Made by a program: the position numbers and the translations under genes
The notes under the pieces: model-generated
Seen by the model: only the letters and a program-made list of their open reading frames with translations
Database searches by the model: none
What the model was told of the DNA's origin: nothing
IMG/VR virus record: IMGVR_UViG_3300025732_000026
Location: 24,567 to 88,566 of that record
DNA from: a virus
Reading direction: 5' to 3' (one strand)
DNA: 64,000 nt
Shown here: positions 17,082-25,736 of the stretch, piece after piece
How the letters are laid out: every line of letters begins with the position of its first letter
How positions within the stretch are numbered: the first letter of the stretch is position 1

Positions 17082-17755
17082 AAGATTTGATAGTAACCGC
17101 AATTACGGGAATAACATTTGAAAAGATTCTGCCATGGTTAGACGCAATTAAGAAAGTAAAATTTGCTGGAGATATTGCTGTAGTATGTTACAATGCAACA
17201 TTCGATACAGTAAATAAATTAAAAGAAAATGGTATTATAGTATATACATTTAATGAAGATGTTTCCAATGAAAGATATAATTATATTAGAGATTTCAATT
17301 TGGATCGTGAAAAATACATTCATCTGAATACGTTCTTAAAAACTTTAACAGAAAAATATAGATATTTGATACTGTCAAAAATAGATAAATTTGATAGTAT
17401 TGATAAAATTCCATTGACAGTAAAAGGAAATTCCTTTTCGCTGATTGAGAGTGAAAAAACATTTGCACAATCAGATTGGCACAAAAATAATATGATACAA
17501 TCTTTTGGAAATTTCTATTTTGAAAAAATGAAAGATAGAAAAATAATATTAGATGATATTATTGTTGGTGAATTTGATGATATGTTGTATTTATTTGAAA
17601 TGCTCTATTTAATATGTTTAAATTCACCACTGCATCCAGTAGATAGCAATAATGTTAGTTTGGGATCATCAACTATATCTGGATTGAATATACTTTTTCA
17701 ATCAAAAATGTATCGTAGTAATTGTAAATTTATTTCGAATGAATATATTAAATAG
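17078..17755 (+). CDS. Glycosyltransferase-like protein, start of sugar cassette
   Basis: A 225-residue protein from a TTG start at 17078 that overlaps the previous stop, with AAAGGA upstream. The fold pattern (AITGITFEKILPWLDAIKK, DIAVVCYNA) parallels the next gene (IIGFSSNYSWDIIKYWVNSL, DKVLIVGNC), so the two are paralogous. It lacks the clear DxD of its neighbour (RYLILSKIDKF sits at that place), so catalytic competence is uncertain. Confidence 0.55.
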   Translation: MKDLIVTAITGITFEKILPWLDAIKKVKFAGDIAVVCYNATFDTVNKLKENGIIVYTFNEDVSNERYNYIRDFNLDREKYIHLNTFLKTLTEKYRYLILSKIDKFDSIDKIPLTVKGNSFSLIESEKTFAQSDWHKNNMIQSFGNFYFEKMKDRKIILDDIIVGEFDDMLYLFEMLYLICLNSPLHPVDSNNVSLGSSTISGLNILFQSKMYRSNCKFISNEYIK

Positions 17756-17762
17756 AGGTTAC

Positions 17763-18596
17763 ATGGAAGAAAAAGATTGTATTATAGGTTTTAGTAGTAA
17801 TTATTCTTGGGACATAATTAAATATTGGGTTAACTCATTAAATCGATGTGGATTTACAGGTGATAAGGTATTAATTGTAGGAAATTGTTCTTCGGACACA
17901 ATTAAGAAAATTCAAAGTGAGAATATTTTTGTAATTGTTGCTGGCCAATTGAATGAATTTGGTGATGCGATTTTGAACAATAATTTTGCACCTCATGTAG
18001 AAAGATTCTTCTATCTCTATCACCATCTTTCACAAAATTCTTATCGATATGTTATAACAACAGATGTTCGAGATGTTATTTTTCAAAAGAATCCTATCGA
18101 ATATATAGAAAAACTTAATCCTCAAAATTGTATTTTTTCTTCCGAGAGTATTCGTTACCGTGATGAACCATGGGGCAATAATAATCTAAAAGAAACTTTT
18201 GGAGATTATATTCATGGAATATTTAAAGATAGACTTATATATAATGTTGGAATACTTGCGGGTAAATATAATTCAATAATGAATTTGCTTATGGCCATTG
18301 CTGCAAATTCTGTCAATAGACCAATTAAAGTTTGTGATCAAGCTGTTTTCAATTTTCTCAATTGGACATCCAATTCAAATAATATACTATTAGATTCCGA
18401 GGATGGTTGGGCGTGTAATTTAGGAACTACGGCCGATCCCATGAAAATAAATGATTTTAGACCATATTTAATAGAAAATGTGCCTATTCTAAGAGATGAT
18501 ATGGTATGCACAAGTAATGGCAACGAATTCTTTATAGTACATCAATATGATAGAGTGCCAGTTTGGAGAAATGTACTGGAGAAGAAATATGCCTAA
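17763..18596 (+). CDS. Glycosyltransferase
   Basis: A 277-residue GT-A-like protein with a DxD-type motif VITTDVRDVIFQ around residue 100, then an acceptor-side segment NVGILAGKYN and CDQAVFNFL. ATG 17763 is preferred to the in-frame ATG 17739 because GAGG precedes it. Its end overlaps the next start. Confidence 0.7.
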   Translation: MEEKDCIIGFSSNYSWDIIKYWVNSLNRCGFTGDKVLIVGNCSSDTIKKIQSENIFVIVAGQLNEFGDAILNNNFAPHVERFFYLYHHLSQNSYRYVITTDVRDVIFQKNPIEYIEKLNPQNCIFSSESIRYRDEPWGNNNLKETFGDYIHGIFKDRLIYNVGILAGKYNSIMNLLMAIAANSVNRPIKVCDQAVFNFLNWTSNSNNILLDSEDGWACNLGTTADPMKINDFRPYLIENVPILRDDMVCTSNGNEFFIVHQYDRVPVWRNVLEKKYA

Positions 18597-19407
18597 TATT
18601 TCAATTGTAACAGCATTTTATGATATTGGAAGAGGCGATTGGACGCCTAATAAAGGATTTCCACATTATTTACAGCGATCTAAAGATGTTTATCTTGAGA
18701 GATTTTCGCGGTTATTGAAGTTGAAAAATGATATTACGATTTATACATCACCTGATCTTGTTGATGAAATTCAAAGACTATGTGATAATAGCAATGCATC
18801 AAAAACTAATATCATATCTTGGGATATTTTTAATCAATATCGTTTTACTATAGACAAAATAAAAGAAGTTCAGAAATCACATGAATTTCAAACAAGAGTT
18901 CATTCAACGCAGAAATTGAATCCAGAATATTGGAATAGTGATTATGTTCTCGTAACTAATCTAAAAGCTGCGTTTGTGTATGACGCAATAGCTCGTAAAT
19001 TACCGCAGCAAAATACAGTTGCATGGATTGATTTTGGTTACATGCGATCGGATGATAAAATTCCTTCGAGTATGGAATGGAATTATAATTTTGATCCAGA
19101 TAAAATTCATCTTTTCAATTATAAAGATTATGATGATAAGCCAATTGAAGATATTATCTATCAGAATGATGTGTATATTTTAGGCGCAACAATGGTTGCA
19201 GATAAACAGAATTGGTGGAAAATGCATGATTTAATGTTGGTGAATCAAGAAAAACTCTTTAAGAGGAAAATTGTAGATGATGATCAAGGTTTAGAATTGA
19301 TGTGTTACCTAGATGATCCTGATAGTTTTGAATTGCATAGAATACCAGATCATCAATTAGGGTTTGATCCATTTGTTACATTTTCCAATTTTAATGAGAC
19401 TATATGA
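18589..19407 (+). CDS. HtrL/YibB-WlaTC-type glycosyltransferase-like protein
   Basis: A 272-residue protein that begins ISIVTAFYDIGRGDW, with AWIDFGYMR and GATMVADKQNWW later, the signature pattern of the HtrL_YibB/WlaTC family linked to lipopolysaccharide or capsule synthesis. The ATG 18589 overlaps the preceding gene by 8 bases; an upstream in-frame ATG at 18547 would give an unlikely 14-residue extension. Confidence 0.75.
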   Translation: MPNISIVTAFYDIGRGDWTPNKGFPHYLQRSKDVYLERFSRLLKLKNDITIYTSPDLVDEIQRLCDNSNASKTNIISWDIFNQYRFTIDKIKEVQKSHEFQTRVHSTQKLNPEYWNSDYVLVTNLKAAFVYDAIARKLPQQNTVAWIDFGYMRSDDKIPSSMEWNYNFDPDKIHLFNYKDYDDKPIEDIIYQNDVYILGATMVADKQNWWKMHDLMLVNQEKLFKRKIVDDDQGLELMCYLDDPDSFELHRIPDHQLGFDPFVTFSNFNETI

Positions 19408-20783
19408 ATAAACTAATAATATTTGATTTAGATGGGGTTCTAGTAGATTCTAGGGATTTGCATTACTTCGCGTTAAATGATGCTTTGCGATTGATATCAA
19501 ATAAATATCTTATCACTAGGGATGAACATTCTAGTCGATATGATGGATTAAATACATATCGCAAATTAGAATTGCTTACACAAGATAAAGGACTTGATCC
19601 TAAATTTTATAATGAAATATGGCAAAATAAACAATCAGCCACTTTAGAACTAATTAAACAGCTTAAATCTAGTTTGGCTTTACAAGAATTGTTGTCCAAA
19701 ATAAAAAAGAATGGTTATAAGATTGCAGTAGCGTCTAATAGTATTCGAGATACTGTTAAATTCGCACTGTTAAGATTGGGAATATTTGAGTATATTGATT
19801 ACTATGTATCAAATGAAGATGTGAAATATGCTAAACCTTTTCCTGAAATGTACTGGCAATGTATGACAGTATTAGATTGTTTACCTCAGAATACAATAAT
19901 AATAGAAGATAGTCATATTGGAAGAGAAGGTGCTATTAATTCCGGCGCGCGATTATTGGCAGTAGAGAATGCATTAGAAGTAAGCGATAAGAATTTTATT
20001 TTCAAATTAGAAAAATATATGAATACTGTAAATACATCACATAATAGTTTGCCGTGGATAGATGATTCAATGAATGTATTAATTCCAATGGCAGGTGCTG
20101 GATCAAGATTTGCTCAAGCAGGTTATACATTTCCTAAACCTCTAATTGAGGTTCGAGGAAAACCAATGATACAAATGGTTGTCGAAAATCTTAACATTAA
20201 AGCTAATTATATCTTTATTGTACAGAAAGAACATTACGATACATATAATTTAAAATATTTATTGAATCTCATCGCACCTAATTGTAAGATAGTAGAAGTT
20301 GATGGTGTAACTGAAGGCGCAGCTTGTACAACACTTTTGGCTAAACAATTTATTGACAATAATGAACCATTACTGATAGCGAATTCGGATCAGTATATTG
20401 ATTGGAATGCTAACGAAACGATGTATTCTCTAACATCGGATAATATTGATGGTGGAATGCTAACATTTACTGGGAGTCATCCTAAATGGTCATACGCTAG
20501 ATTGGATGAATCGGGATATATAGAAGAAGTTGCCGAGAAGAGAGTTATATCGAATATTGCAAGTGTAGGTGTATATTATTGGAGACATGGGGCTGATTAT
20601 GTGAAATATGCTGAACAAATGATTGATAAAAATATTAGAGTTAATAATGAATTCTATGTTGCACCTGTTATAAACGAGGCAATCGCGGATGGGAAAAAAT
20701 TTAAAATTAAAAATATTTCTGCTATGTGGGGTACAGGTACACCAGAGGATTTGAATTATTTTTTAAATAATCATGGTAAATAG
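19404..20783 (+). CDS. Bifunctional HAD phosphatase - sugar nucleotidyltransferase
   Basis: A 459-residue fusion. Residues 1-205 are a HAD phosphatase: FDLDGVLVDSR (nucleophile Asp8, Asp10), VASNS, the Lys of KYAKPFPEMY and IIEDSHIGREG. Residues about 225-459 are a nucleotidyltransferase: IPMAGAGSRFAQAGYTFPKP, IEVRGKPMI and later LLIANSDQYIDWN. The pair would dephosphorylate a sugar phosphate and activate a sugar with NTP. Central enzyme of the cassette; it feeds the neighbouring glycosyltransferases. The ATG overlaps the previous stop. Confidence 0.88.
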   Translation: MNKLIIFDLDGVLVDSRDLHYFALNDALRLISNKYLITRDEHSSRYDGLNTYRKLELLTQDKGLDPKFYNEIWQNKQSATLELIKQLKSSLALQELLSKIKKNGYKIAVASNSIRDTVKFALLRLGIFEYIDYYVSNEDVKYAKPFPEMYWQCMTVLDCLPQNTIIIEDSHIGREGAINSGARLLAVENALEVSDKNFIFKLEKYMNTVNTSHNSLPWIDDSMNVLIPMAGAGSRFAQAGYTFPKPLIEVRGKPMIQMVVENLNIKANYIFIVQKEHYDTYNLKYLLNLIAPNCKIVEVDGVTEGAACTTLLAKQFIDNNEPLLIANSDQYIDWNANETMYSLTSDNIDGGMLTFTGSHPKWSYARLDESGYIEEVAEKRVISNIASVGVYYWRHGADYVKYAEQMIDKNIRVNNEFYVAPVINEAIADGKKFKIKNISAMWGTGTPEDLNYFLNNHGK

Positions 20784-20786
20784 TAG

Positions 20787-21593
20787 ATGAAAAGATTACT
20801 ATTTTTTATAACACATTCAACGCTGACATTACAACATGCTAGAATGACATTTAAGAGTATTTCTAAACAATCGAATGTTCATCAAAAATTTGATAAATTT
20901 TATCTGTATAATACACATGAGAATGAATTATCCAATGTAGATTTAATTGAGTTATTTGAATATTATGGATTATATAATTTTTTCAATGAATTGTGTATTT
21001 TTGAGTATGATGTAAATACTCCCAAATCGCTTGGCGCCGATATTGACACTATTAAAAAATATTGCGAGTGTAATTATGATGCTAATGATAAAATATTGAT
21101 TTTGAAATCGGATTGTTACTTATCCAAAAATTATTTCAATGATTTATTCGAATTTGACATTGAAAATGAAGATTGCTATTTTACGGCTCCTTTTATTGTA
21201 TCAAAGGCAAGAATACCGGAAAATGAAATAATAAAATATGGTGATAGGGAATCTTTTGTAAAATCAGATGATATAACATTTTTTGTTGAGGATGAGAGGA
21301 ATAGTTCAGATAATGATTTTTTTAATAGGAAAGATATAGATGTCACTGATGAAAGAATAAGATTTATATCGTGTACAGTACAGGGTGATTTCTCATGTCA
21401 CTACATTCCAATAAAATTATTGAAAGATTTGATCATATCATATGATTCGTGGGGTGGCGTTAAATTCTATCGTATTCAACATTTATGCAGATCAACTAAA
21501 AATAGTTTTGTGATTCATCAATATCATGATATAATTTCAGATAATAGATCAAATGATCGTGAAGGGCCTGTTAAAGTTTGGATGAATAGTTAA
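20787..21593 (+). CDS. Glycosyltransferase-like protein
   Basis: A 268-residue protein starting RLLFFITHSTLTLQHARM, with KILILKSDCYLSKNYF near residue 110 (a degenerate DxD position) and a WGGVKFYRIQH segment near the end. Similar organisation to small GT-A transferases; substrate unknown. Lies 3 bases after the HAD-nucleotidyltransferase. Confidence 0.55.
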   Translation: MKRLLFFITHSTLTLQHARMTFKSISKQSNVHQKFDKFYLYNTHENELSNVDLIELFEYYGLYNFFNELCIFEYDVNTPKSLGADIDTIKKYCECNYDANDKILILKSDCYLSKNYFNDLFEFDIENEDCYFTAPFIVSKARIPENEIIKYGDRESFVKSDDITFFVEDERNSSDNDFFNRKDIDVTDERIRFISCTVQGDFSCHYIPIKLLKDLIISYDSWGGVKFYRIQHLCRSTKNSFVIHQYHDIISDNRSNDREGPVKVWMNS

Positions 21594-21602
21594 AAGGATA
21601 AT

Positions 21603-22304
21603 ATGCAACCCACAATTTGTAATCAAGAAAATTCACAAGAAATTTACGATAGTTTCAATGATTTCATCTTTTCAAAAGATCGAAATGTTTTTAATAAACT
21701 AATGCTTCGACATGAGTTATATTCATCTGTTAAACATCTACATGGCGATATTGTAGAATGTGGTGTATTCAAGGGTTCTGGTATAATGACTTGGTGTAAG
21801 TTGTTACAGATGTATGAGCCAAATAGTATTAAAAAAGTCATAGGTTTTGATATGTTTTCAAAAGATTTTGTTGGTGAGCTATCAGATGATATAGAACGTG
21901 ATATGATGTCCCAAGTTTTTACTAGAGATGCTAATCTAAATAATAAAACTATATCATTAAATTCTGTAACTAATAGATTATTAAATGCTAATATTCCAGC
22001 AAAATCGTTTGAATTAATTGAAGGTGATGCGAGTGAAACTACCAGAGAATATACTGAGAATCGACCAGGTTTTCTAATTTCTTTATTGTATTTGGATATG
22101 GATTTATATGAGCCAACATTCAATACACTAAAAAATTTATGGGATTATGTTACTCCGGGCGGTATAGTTGTGTTTGATGAATATGCATATTCAGCATGGT
22201 CAGAAACACAAGCTGTTGATAATTTTTTCTTAGATAAGGAAGTTGAAATATTGAATACGAATTTTGCAGCCCCAACAGCTTATGTGATTAAAGAGAGAGA
22301 ATGA
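21603..22304 (+). CDS. TylF/MycF-family O-methyltransferase
   Basis: A 233-residue SAM-dependent methyltransferase: HGDIVECGVFKGSGIMTW (motif I), VIGFDMFSKDF (motif II), the metal-binding acidic segment LYLDMDLYEPT and GGIVVFDEYAY. The family methylates sugar hydroxyls (macrocin O-methyltransferase type). Probably caps a surface sugar made by this cassette. Its stop overlaps the next start by 4 bases. Confidence 0.85.
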   Translation: MQPTICNQENSQEIYDSFNDFIFSKDRNVFNKLMLRHELYSSVKHLHGDIVECGVFKGSGIMTWCKLLQMYEPNSIKKVIGFDMFSKDFVGELSDDIERDMMSQVFTRDANLNNKTISLNSVTNRLLNANIPAKSFELIEGDASETTREYTENRPGFLISLLYLDMDLYEPTFNTLKNLWDYVTPGGIVVFDEYAYSAWSETQAVDNFFLDKEVEILNTNFAAPTAYVIKERE

Positions 22305-22999
22305 AAACCGCTATAATTTTATCTGGAAATATTAGAACTTGGGATATATGTAAATCGGATTTTGTTGAAAAATTCAAACATCTAAATGCTGACATATATA
22401 TTGATACTTATAGGCTGCGATATGATTATCATCCTGTGATAAAAGAACGAATCCATGATTCAGATGATGTTTTTTTTACTGAGTTGAATGGCATTTATGA
22501 GTTATTTGATGATATTGAGAATACGAAAATCTTCAATATTGAAGATAATTTTTTCATTGACTTAGAACAATATCGAAAAATATTTGATGCTAAGTTTAGG
22601 CATTTGAACATAAATTGTTTCGGCGCGATAAGAAAATTATATAATTTATTGAATCAAGAAATAATGAAGAAATATGATTTAATAATCAAAACTAGAATGG
22701 ATTTAACATATCATGATATTATGAATATTGATTTAGATAATATTAAATCTAATGAATTGATAGTTGATGCTAGTAATGTTTATCCAAATGATTGTTTTTT
22801 AGCGGGATCATTTGATACAATGTATAAGATTTCAAAATTCATGTATGATGAATTTTTTAATCCTGTATTTGAAAATAGTGCCGAAAATGTGCCACATAAT
22901 TTATTATTTAATGCAACGTTACATAATAATATTAAAATAAATTCACACAAAATAATGAAAAGCGTGATACGCAAAGGAAATATTGAAAATTTCTACTGA
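22301..22999 (+). CDS. Glycosyltransferase-like protein, paralogue of the next gene
   Basis: A 232-residue protein beginning KTAIILSGNIRTWDIC, with DLIIKTRMDLTYHD at the place where the next gene has DLVIRMRSDMILHD. The R-M/D pattern is the putative nucleotide-sugar site of this phage/bacterial family. The two adjacent genes are tandem paralogues. Confidence 0.6.
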   Translation: MKTAIILSGNIRTWDICKSDFVEKFKHLNADIYIDTYRLRYDYHPVIKERIHDSDDVFFTELNGIYELFDDIENTKIFNIEDNFFIDLEQYRKIFDAKFRHLNINCFGAIRKLYNLLNQEIMKKYDLIIKTRMDLTYHDIMNIDLDNIKSNELIVDASNVYPNDCFLAGSFDTMYKISKFMYDEFFNPVFENSAENVPHNLLFNATLHNNIKINSHKIMKSVIRKGNIENFY

Positions 23000-23006
23000 T
23001 ACCAAT

Positions 23007-23750
23007 ATGAAAATCGCTGTCGTACTAACTGGTCATATGAGATGTTGGAATGTAGTTTATCCAAATTTCAAAGAAAGAATATTGGATAAATATAGTCCAG
23101 ATATTTTTATTCATACTTGGAAAGATGAGGGTTATTGGACTCCACAAGAGATTAAGACTAAATCGGGCGTTCAAGACAATACTCCAATGATTGATGTCAA
23201 CTTAATTAAAAATTTATTAAATCCAATTGATTTTGTAGTTGAAGATTGGAATGAATATAATGCAATCTTCGATGAATATGCAAAACAATTTCCAAATTTT
23301 GCGCATAAACCTAAAAATATTTTATCAATGTTTTATAAGTTAAATGCTGGCATTTCATTATTAGAAAAATATATCAATATTACTGGAACGCAATATGATT
23401 TAGTTATCAGAATGCGGTCAGATATGATTCTCCATGATGAGCTAGATTTGTCGAAATTTGATAGAAATGTATTTTATACATTAGCACATAGAAATCATAT
23501 GGGTCAGGGAACTGGAGATCAAATTCATATTGGAAATGTATTTGATTCTATAGCATTTGCTAAAATATCATGTTTTATTCCTATGTTATATGCGTCAATT
23601 GGATTATTATGTCCACATGTCATGTCGGTTGCTTGGTTAAAAAATAGATTTAATTGGTCAGAATTTTATATTAATAAATCGTTACAGCATACGCCGAATG
23701 GTGAGTATGTCCTATCAGATGAGTTGAAAGATGTTGATAATCGCGCATAG
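23007..23750 (+). CDS. Glycosyltransferase-like protein, tandem paralogue
   Basis: A 247-residue protein starting MKIAVVLTGHMRCWNVVYPNF, with DIFIHTWKDEGYW and the DLVIRMRSDMI motif. The ATG at 23007 gives the N-terminus expected from its paralogue. A TTG at 22983, which has a better ribosome site (AAAGGA 22973-22978), would add 8 residues. Overlaps the following gene by 20 bases. Confidence 0.65.
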   Translation: MKIAVVLTGHMRCWNVVYPNFKERILDKYSPDIFIHTWKDEGYWTPQEIKTKSGVQDNTPMIDVNLIKNLLNPIDFVVEDWNEYNAIFDEYAKQFPNFAHKPKNILSMFYKLNAGISLLEKYINITGTQYDLVIRMRSDMILHDELDLSKFDRNVFYTLAHRNHMGQGTGDQIHIGNVFDSIAFAKISCFIPMLYASIGLLCPHVMSVAWLKNRFNWSEFYINKSLQHTPNGEYVLSDELKDVDNRA

Positions 23751-24213
23751 AGGTAATTTATCTGGAAGTAATCCAATATCTGAAAATCAACCAGAATATA
23801 TAGATGATGCATTGAGAAATGGGTTTGACGCTGAAATTGATCTGAGAATAGTAAATGATGAGTTATTTTTGGGGCATGATTCTCCAGATCATAAAATAGA
23901 TTTTGACTGGTTATTGAATCGCAGAAATTTTCTTTGGATTCATTGTAAAAATGCTGAGGCATTAGTCTTTCTCAATAATAATACATCGGCAAATTTGAAT
24001 TATTTTTGGCATAATACTGATGATTATACACTAACAAGTCTAGGTTATATATGGGCATTTCCTGAATTACCAAATATTGGTAAATATTGTATATCAGTAA
24101 TGCCCAAGATAATAGATACTCCTAAATTATACAAATCATATTCTTTTGGTGTTTGTACAGATTATGCAATTGCTACTAGAGAGTTATTACTAGCAAATAA
24201 GGAATGTTTCTAA
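23731..24213 (+). CDS. Glycerophosphodiester phosphodiesterase-like protein
   Basis: A 160-residue protein with the GDPD-type N-terminus LIIAHRGNLSG, ENQPEYIDDALRNGFDAEIDLR and LGHDSPD. These give His and Glu/Asp residues at the metal site of the TIM-barrel family. It is much shorter than full GDPDs (about 240 residues) and lacks the far C-terminal motifs, so it is a minimal variant seen in sugar clusters. Substrate unknown. Confidence 0.7.
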   Translation: MLIIAHRGNLSGSNPISENQPEYIDDALRNGFDAEIDLRIVNDELFLGHDSPDHKIDFDWLLNRRNFLWIHCKNAEALVFLNNNTSANLNYFWHNTDDYTLTSLGYIWAFPELPNIGKYCISVMPKIIDTPKLYKSYSFGVCTDYAIATRELLLANKECF

Positions 24214-24214
24214 T

Positions 24215-25117
24215 ATGAAAATTTTAGTAACAGGTGGTGGTGGATTTATAGGATCAAATCTTGTAGATTGTTTGATTGCTAAAAATTATGATGTAGTAGT
24301 AGTTGATAATCTATCCTCAGCTTATGTATCAAAATCTAATTTTAATTCTGATGCTAAGTATGTTTTTTGTGATATCGCTGATTACAAATCAACGAGAAAA
24401 TTATATGACGGTGTTAGTTATGTCTATCATCTAGCAGCAGAGTCAAGAATTCAACCATCAATCAATAATCCCTTATTAGCAGTTAAAACGAATACTATGG
24501 GCACTGCCACTGTATTACAATGTGCTAGAGAAGCAAATGTTGAGCGAGTTGTATATTCTTCTACATCCGCTGTTTATGGATTAAAAAATAAACTTCCATC
24601 TAATGAAAATATGATAGATGATTGTTTAAATCCTTATTCAGTATCGAAATTATCGGGTGAGAAATTGTGTCAAATGTACTCAAGACTTTTTGGAGTAGAC
24701 ACTGTAATATTTCGATATTTTAATGTGTATGGTAATAGGGAACCTATTAGCGGCCAATATGCATCGGTTATTGGTATTTTTTTAAATCAATTGAAGAAGG
24801 GAATGTCTTTAACGATTGTTGGTGATGGCAAACAACGTAGAGATTTTGTTAACGTTAATGATATAGTTCATGCTAATATTCTAGCAATGGATTCTAAAAT
24901 AAAATCGTTTGGTGAAATATATAATGTTGGAACTGGTGTAAATTATTCGGTGAAAGAGTTGGCAGATATGATTTCAACTAATCAGATTCATGTCGAATCG
25001 AGACCGGGTGAAGCAACCGAAACACTAGCAGATACTACTAAACTAGAACGTGTATTTAATTGGAAACCAACTATTCAATTGACTGACTATATTGATAGTA
25101 CAAAGGAATTGACATGA
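24215..25117 (+). CDS. NAD-dependent sugar epimerase/dehydratase (SDR)
   Basis: A 300-residue extended SDR: GGGGFIGSN (NAD-binding GxxGxxG, residues 7-15), LAAESRIQPS, SSTSAVYG (catalytic Ser/Thr), YSVSK (Tyr-Lys pair) and FRYFNVYGNRE. Most like UDP-glucose 4-epimerases. It would interconvert nucleotide sugars for the cassette. The end overlaps the FkbM-like methyltransferase by 4 bases. Confidence 0.9.
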   Translation: MKILVTGGGGFIGSNLVDCLIAKNYDVVVVDNLSSAYVSKSNFNSDAKYVFCDIADYKSTRKLYDGVSYVYHLAAESRIQPSINNPLLAVKTNTMGTATVLQCAREANVERVVYSSTSAVYGLKNKLPSNENMIDDCLNPYSVSKLSGEKLCQMYSRLFGVDTVIFRYFNVYGNREPISGQYASVIGIFLNQLKKGMSLTIVGDGKQRRDFVNVNDIVHANILAMDSKIKSFGEIYNVGTGVNYSVKELADMISTNQIHVESRPGEATETLADTTKLERVFNWKPTIQLTDYIDSTKELT

Positions 25118-25668
25118 ATGATATTAAGATATTTTTAGATTTTGGTACAGATGATGGAAAGGAACTTCTAAAATATATTGATAAGTTCAATATGTATACT
25201 GGATGGAAAATACTAGGATTTGAGTTTGATCCTGTTAAATTTGAACGACTTAAAAAAGAAGTAGTACCGGAACATAGTAATTTAGATGTTTATGATTTTA
25301 TTGCCACCGATAAAATCATAAAGTTTGATTTATCAGATAAGAATGAATCTGATTGGACACCTTGGAGCAATAATGTTGCATTAGAAAAATATCGAAATAT
25401 TGGTAGAGTTAAATGTTTCGATGTTAGAATGTTCTTGCGAGAATTTTTTTTCAAAAGTGATCATATTGTAGTACGAATGAACATTGCTGGTGCTGAATAT
25501 CAGCTATTAGAACATCTAATTCAACATGATATTATAGATTATATAGACGAATTATATATTAGTTTTCATTCTAAGAATTTTGATAATAAACAAGATATTC
25601 TTAGGAGAGAGAGCAAGATTCTTGATACCTTAATACAAAAGAATGTTAAATATCATGTAATTGATTAG
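25114..25668 (+). CDS. FkbM-like methyltransferase
   Basis: A 184-residue protein with FLDFGTDDGKEL (SAM motif I), ILGFEFDPVKFERLK (motif II) and VRMNIAGAEYQLLEHL, the last matching the KxDIEGxE block of FkbM methyltransferases, with Asp replaced by Asn. Last gene of the sugar cassette; likely methylates a sugar, with catalytic competence uncertain because of the substituted residue. Confidence 0.75.
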   Translation: MNDIKIFLDFGTDDGKELLKYIDKFNMYTGWKILGFEFDPVKFERLKKEVVPEHSNLDVYDFIATDKIIKFDLSDKNESDWTPWSNNVALEKYRNIGRVKCFDVRMFLREFFFKSDHIVVRMNIAGAEYQLLEHLIQHDIIDYIDELYISFHSKNFDNKQDILRRESKILDTLIQKNVKYHVID

Positions 25669-25676
25669 TGCGAAAA

Positions 25677-25736
25677 CATATAACATAAATAGAATATCGA
25701 CAATACTATAGATGTTGTATTCTATTTCTATGTTAT
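25677..25736 (+). promoter_or_regulatory. Late-promoter-like box within a long hairpin
   Basis: CATAAATAG at 25684-25692 resembles the late box. It lies in the left arm of an imperfect inverted repeat: ATAACATA-AATAGAAT pairs with ATTCTATTTCTATGTTAT at 25719-25736 with a 2-base bulge, ending next to the ATG 25737. It separates the sugar cassette from the late genes. Confidence 0.5.

Noticed and set aside
21644-22123. 159-codon minus-strand frame
   Set aside because: Fully inside the well-supported TylF methyltransferase gene; no ribosome site or recognisable motif.
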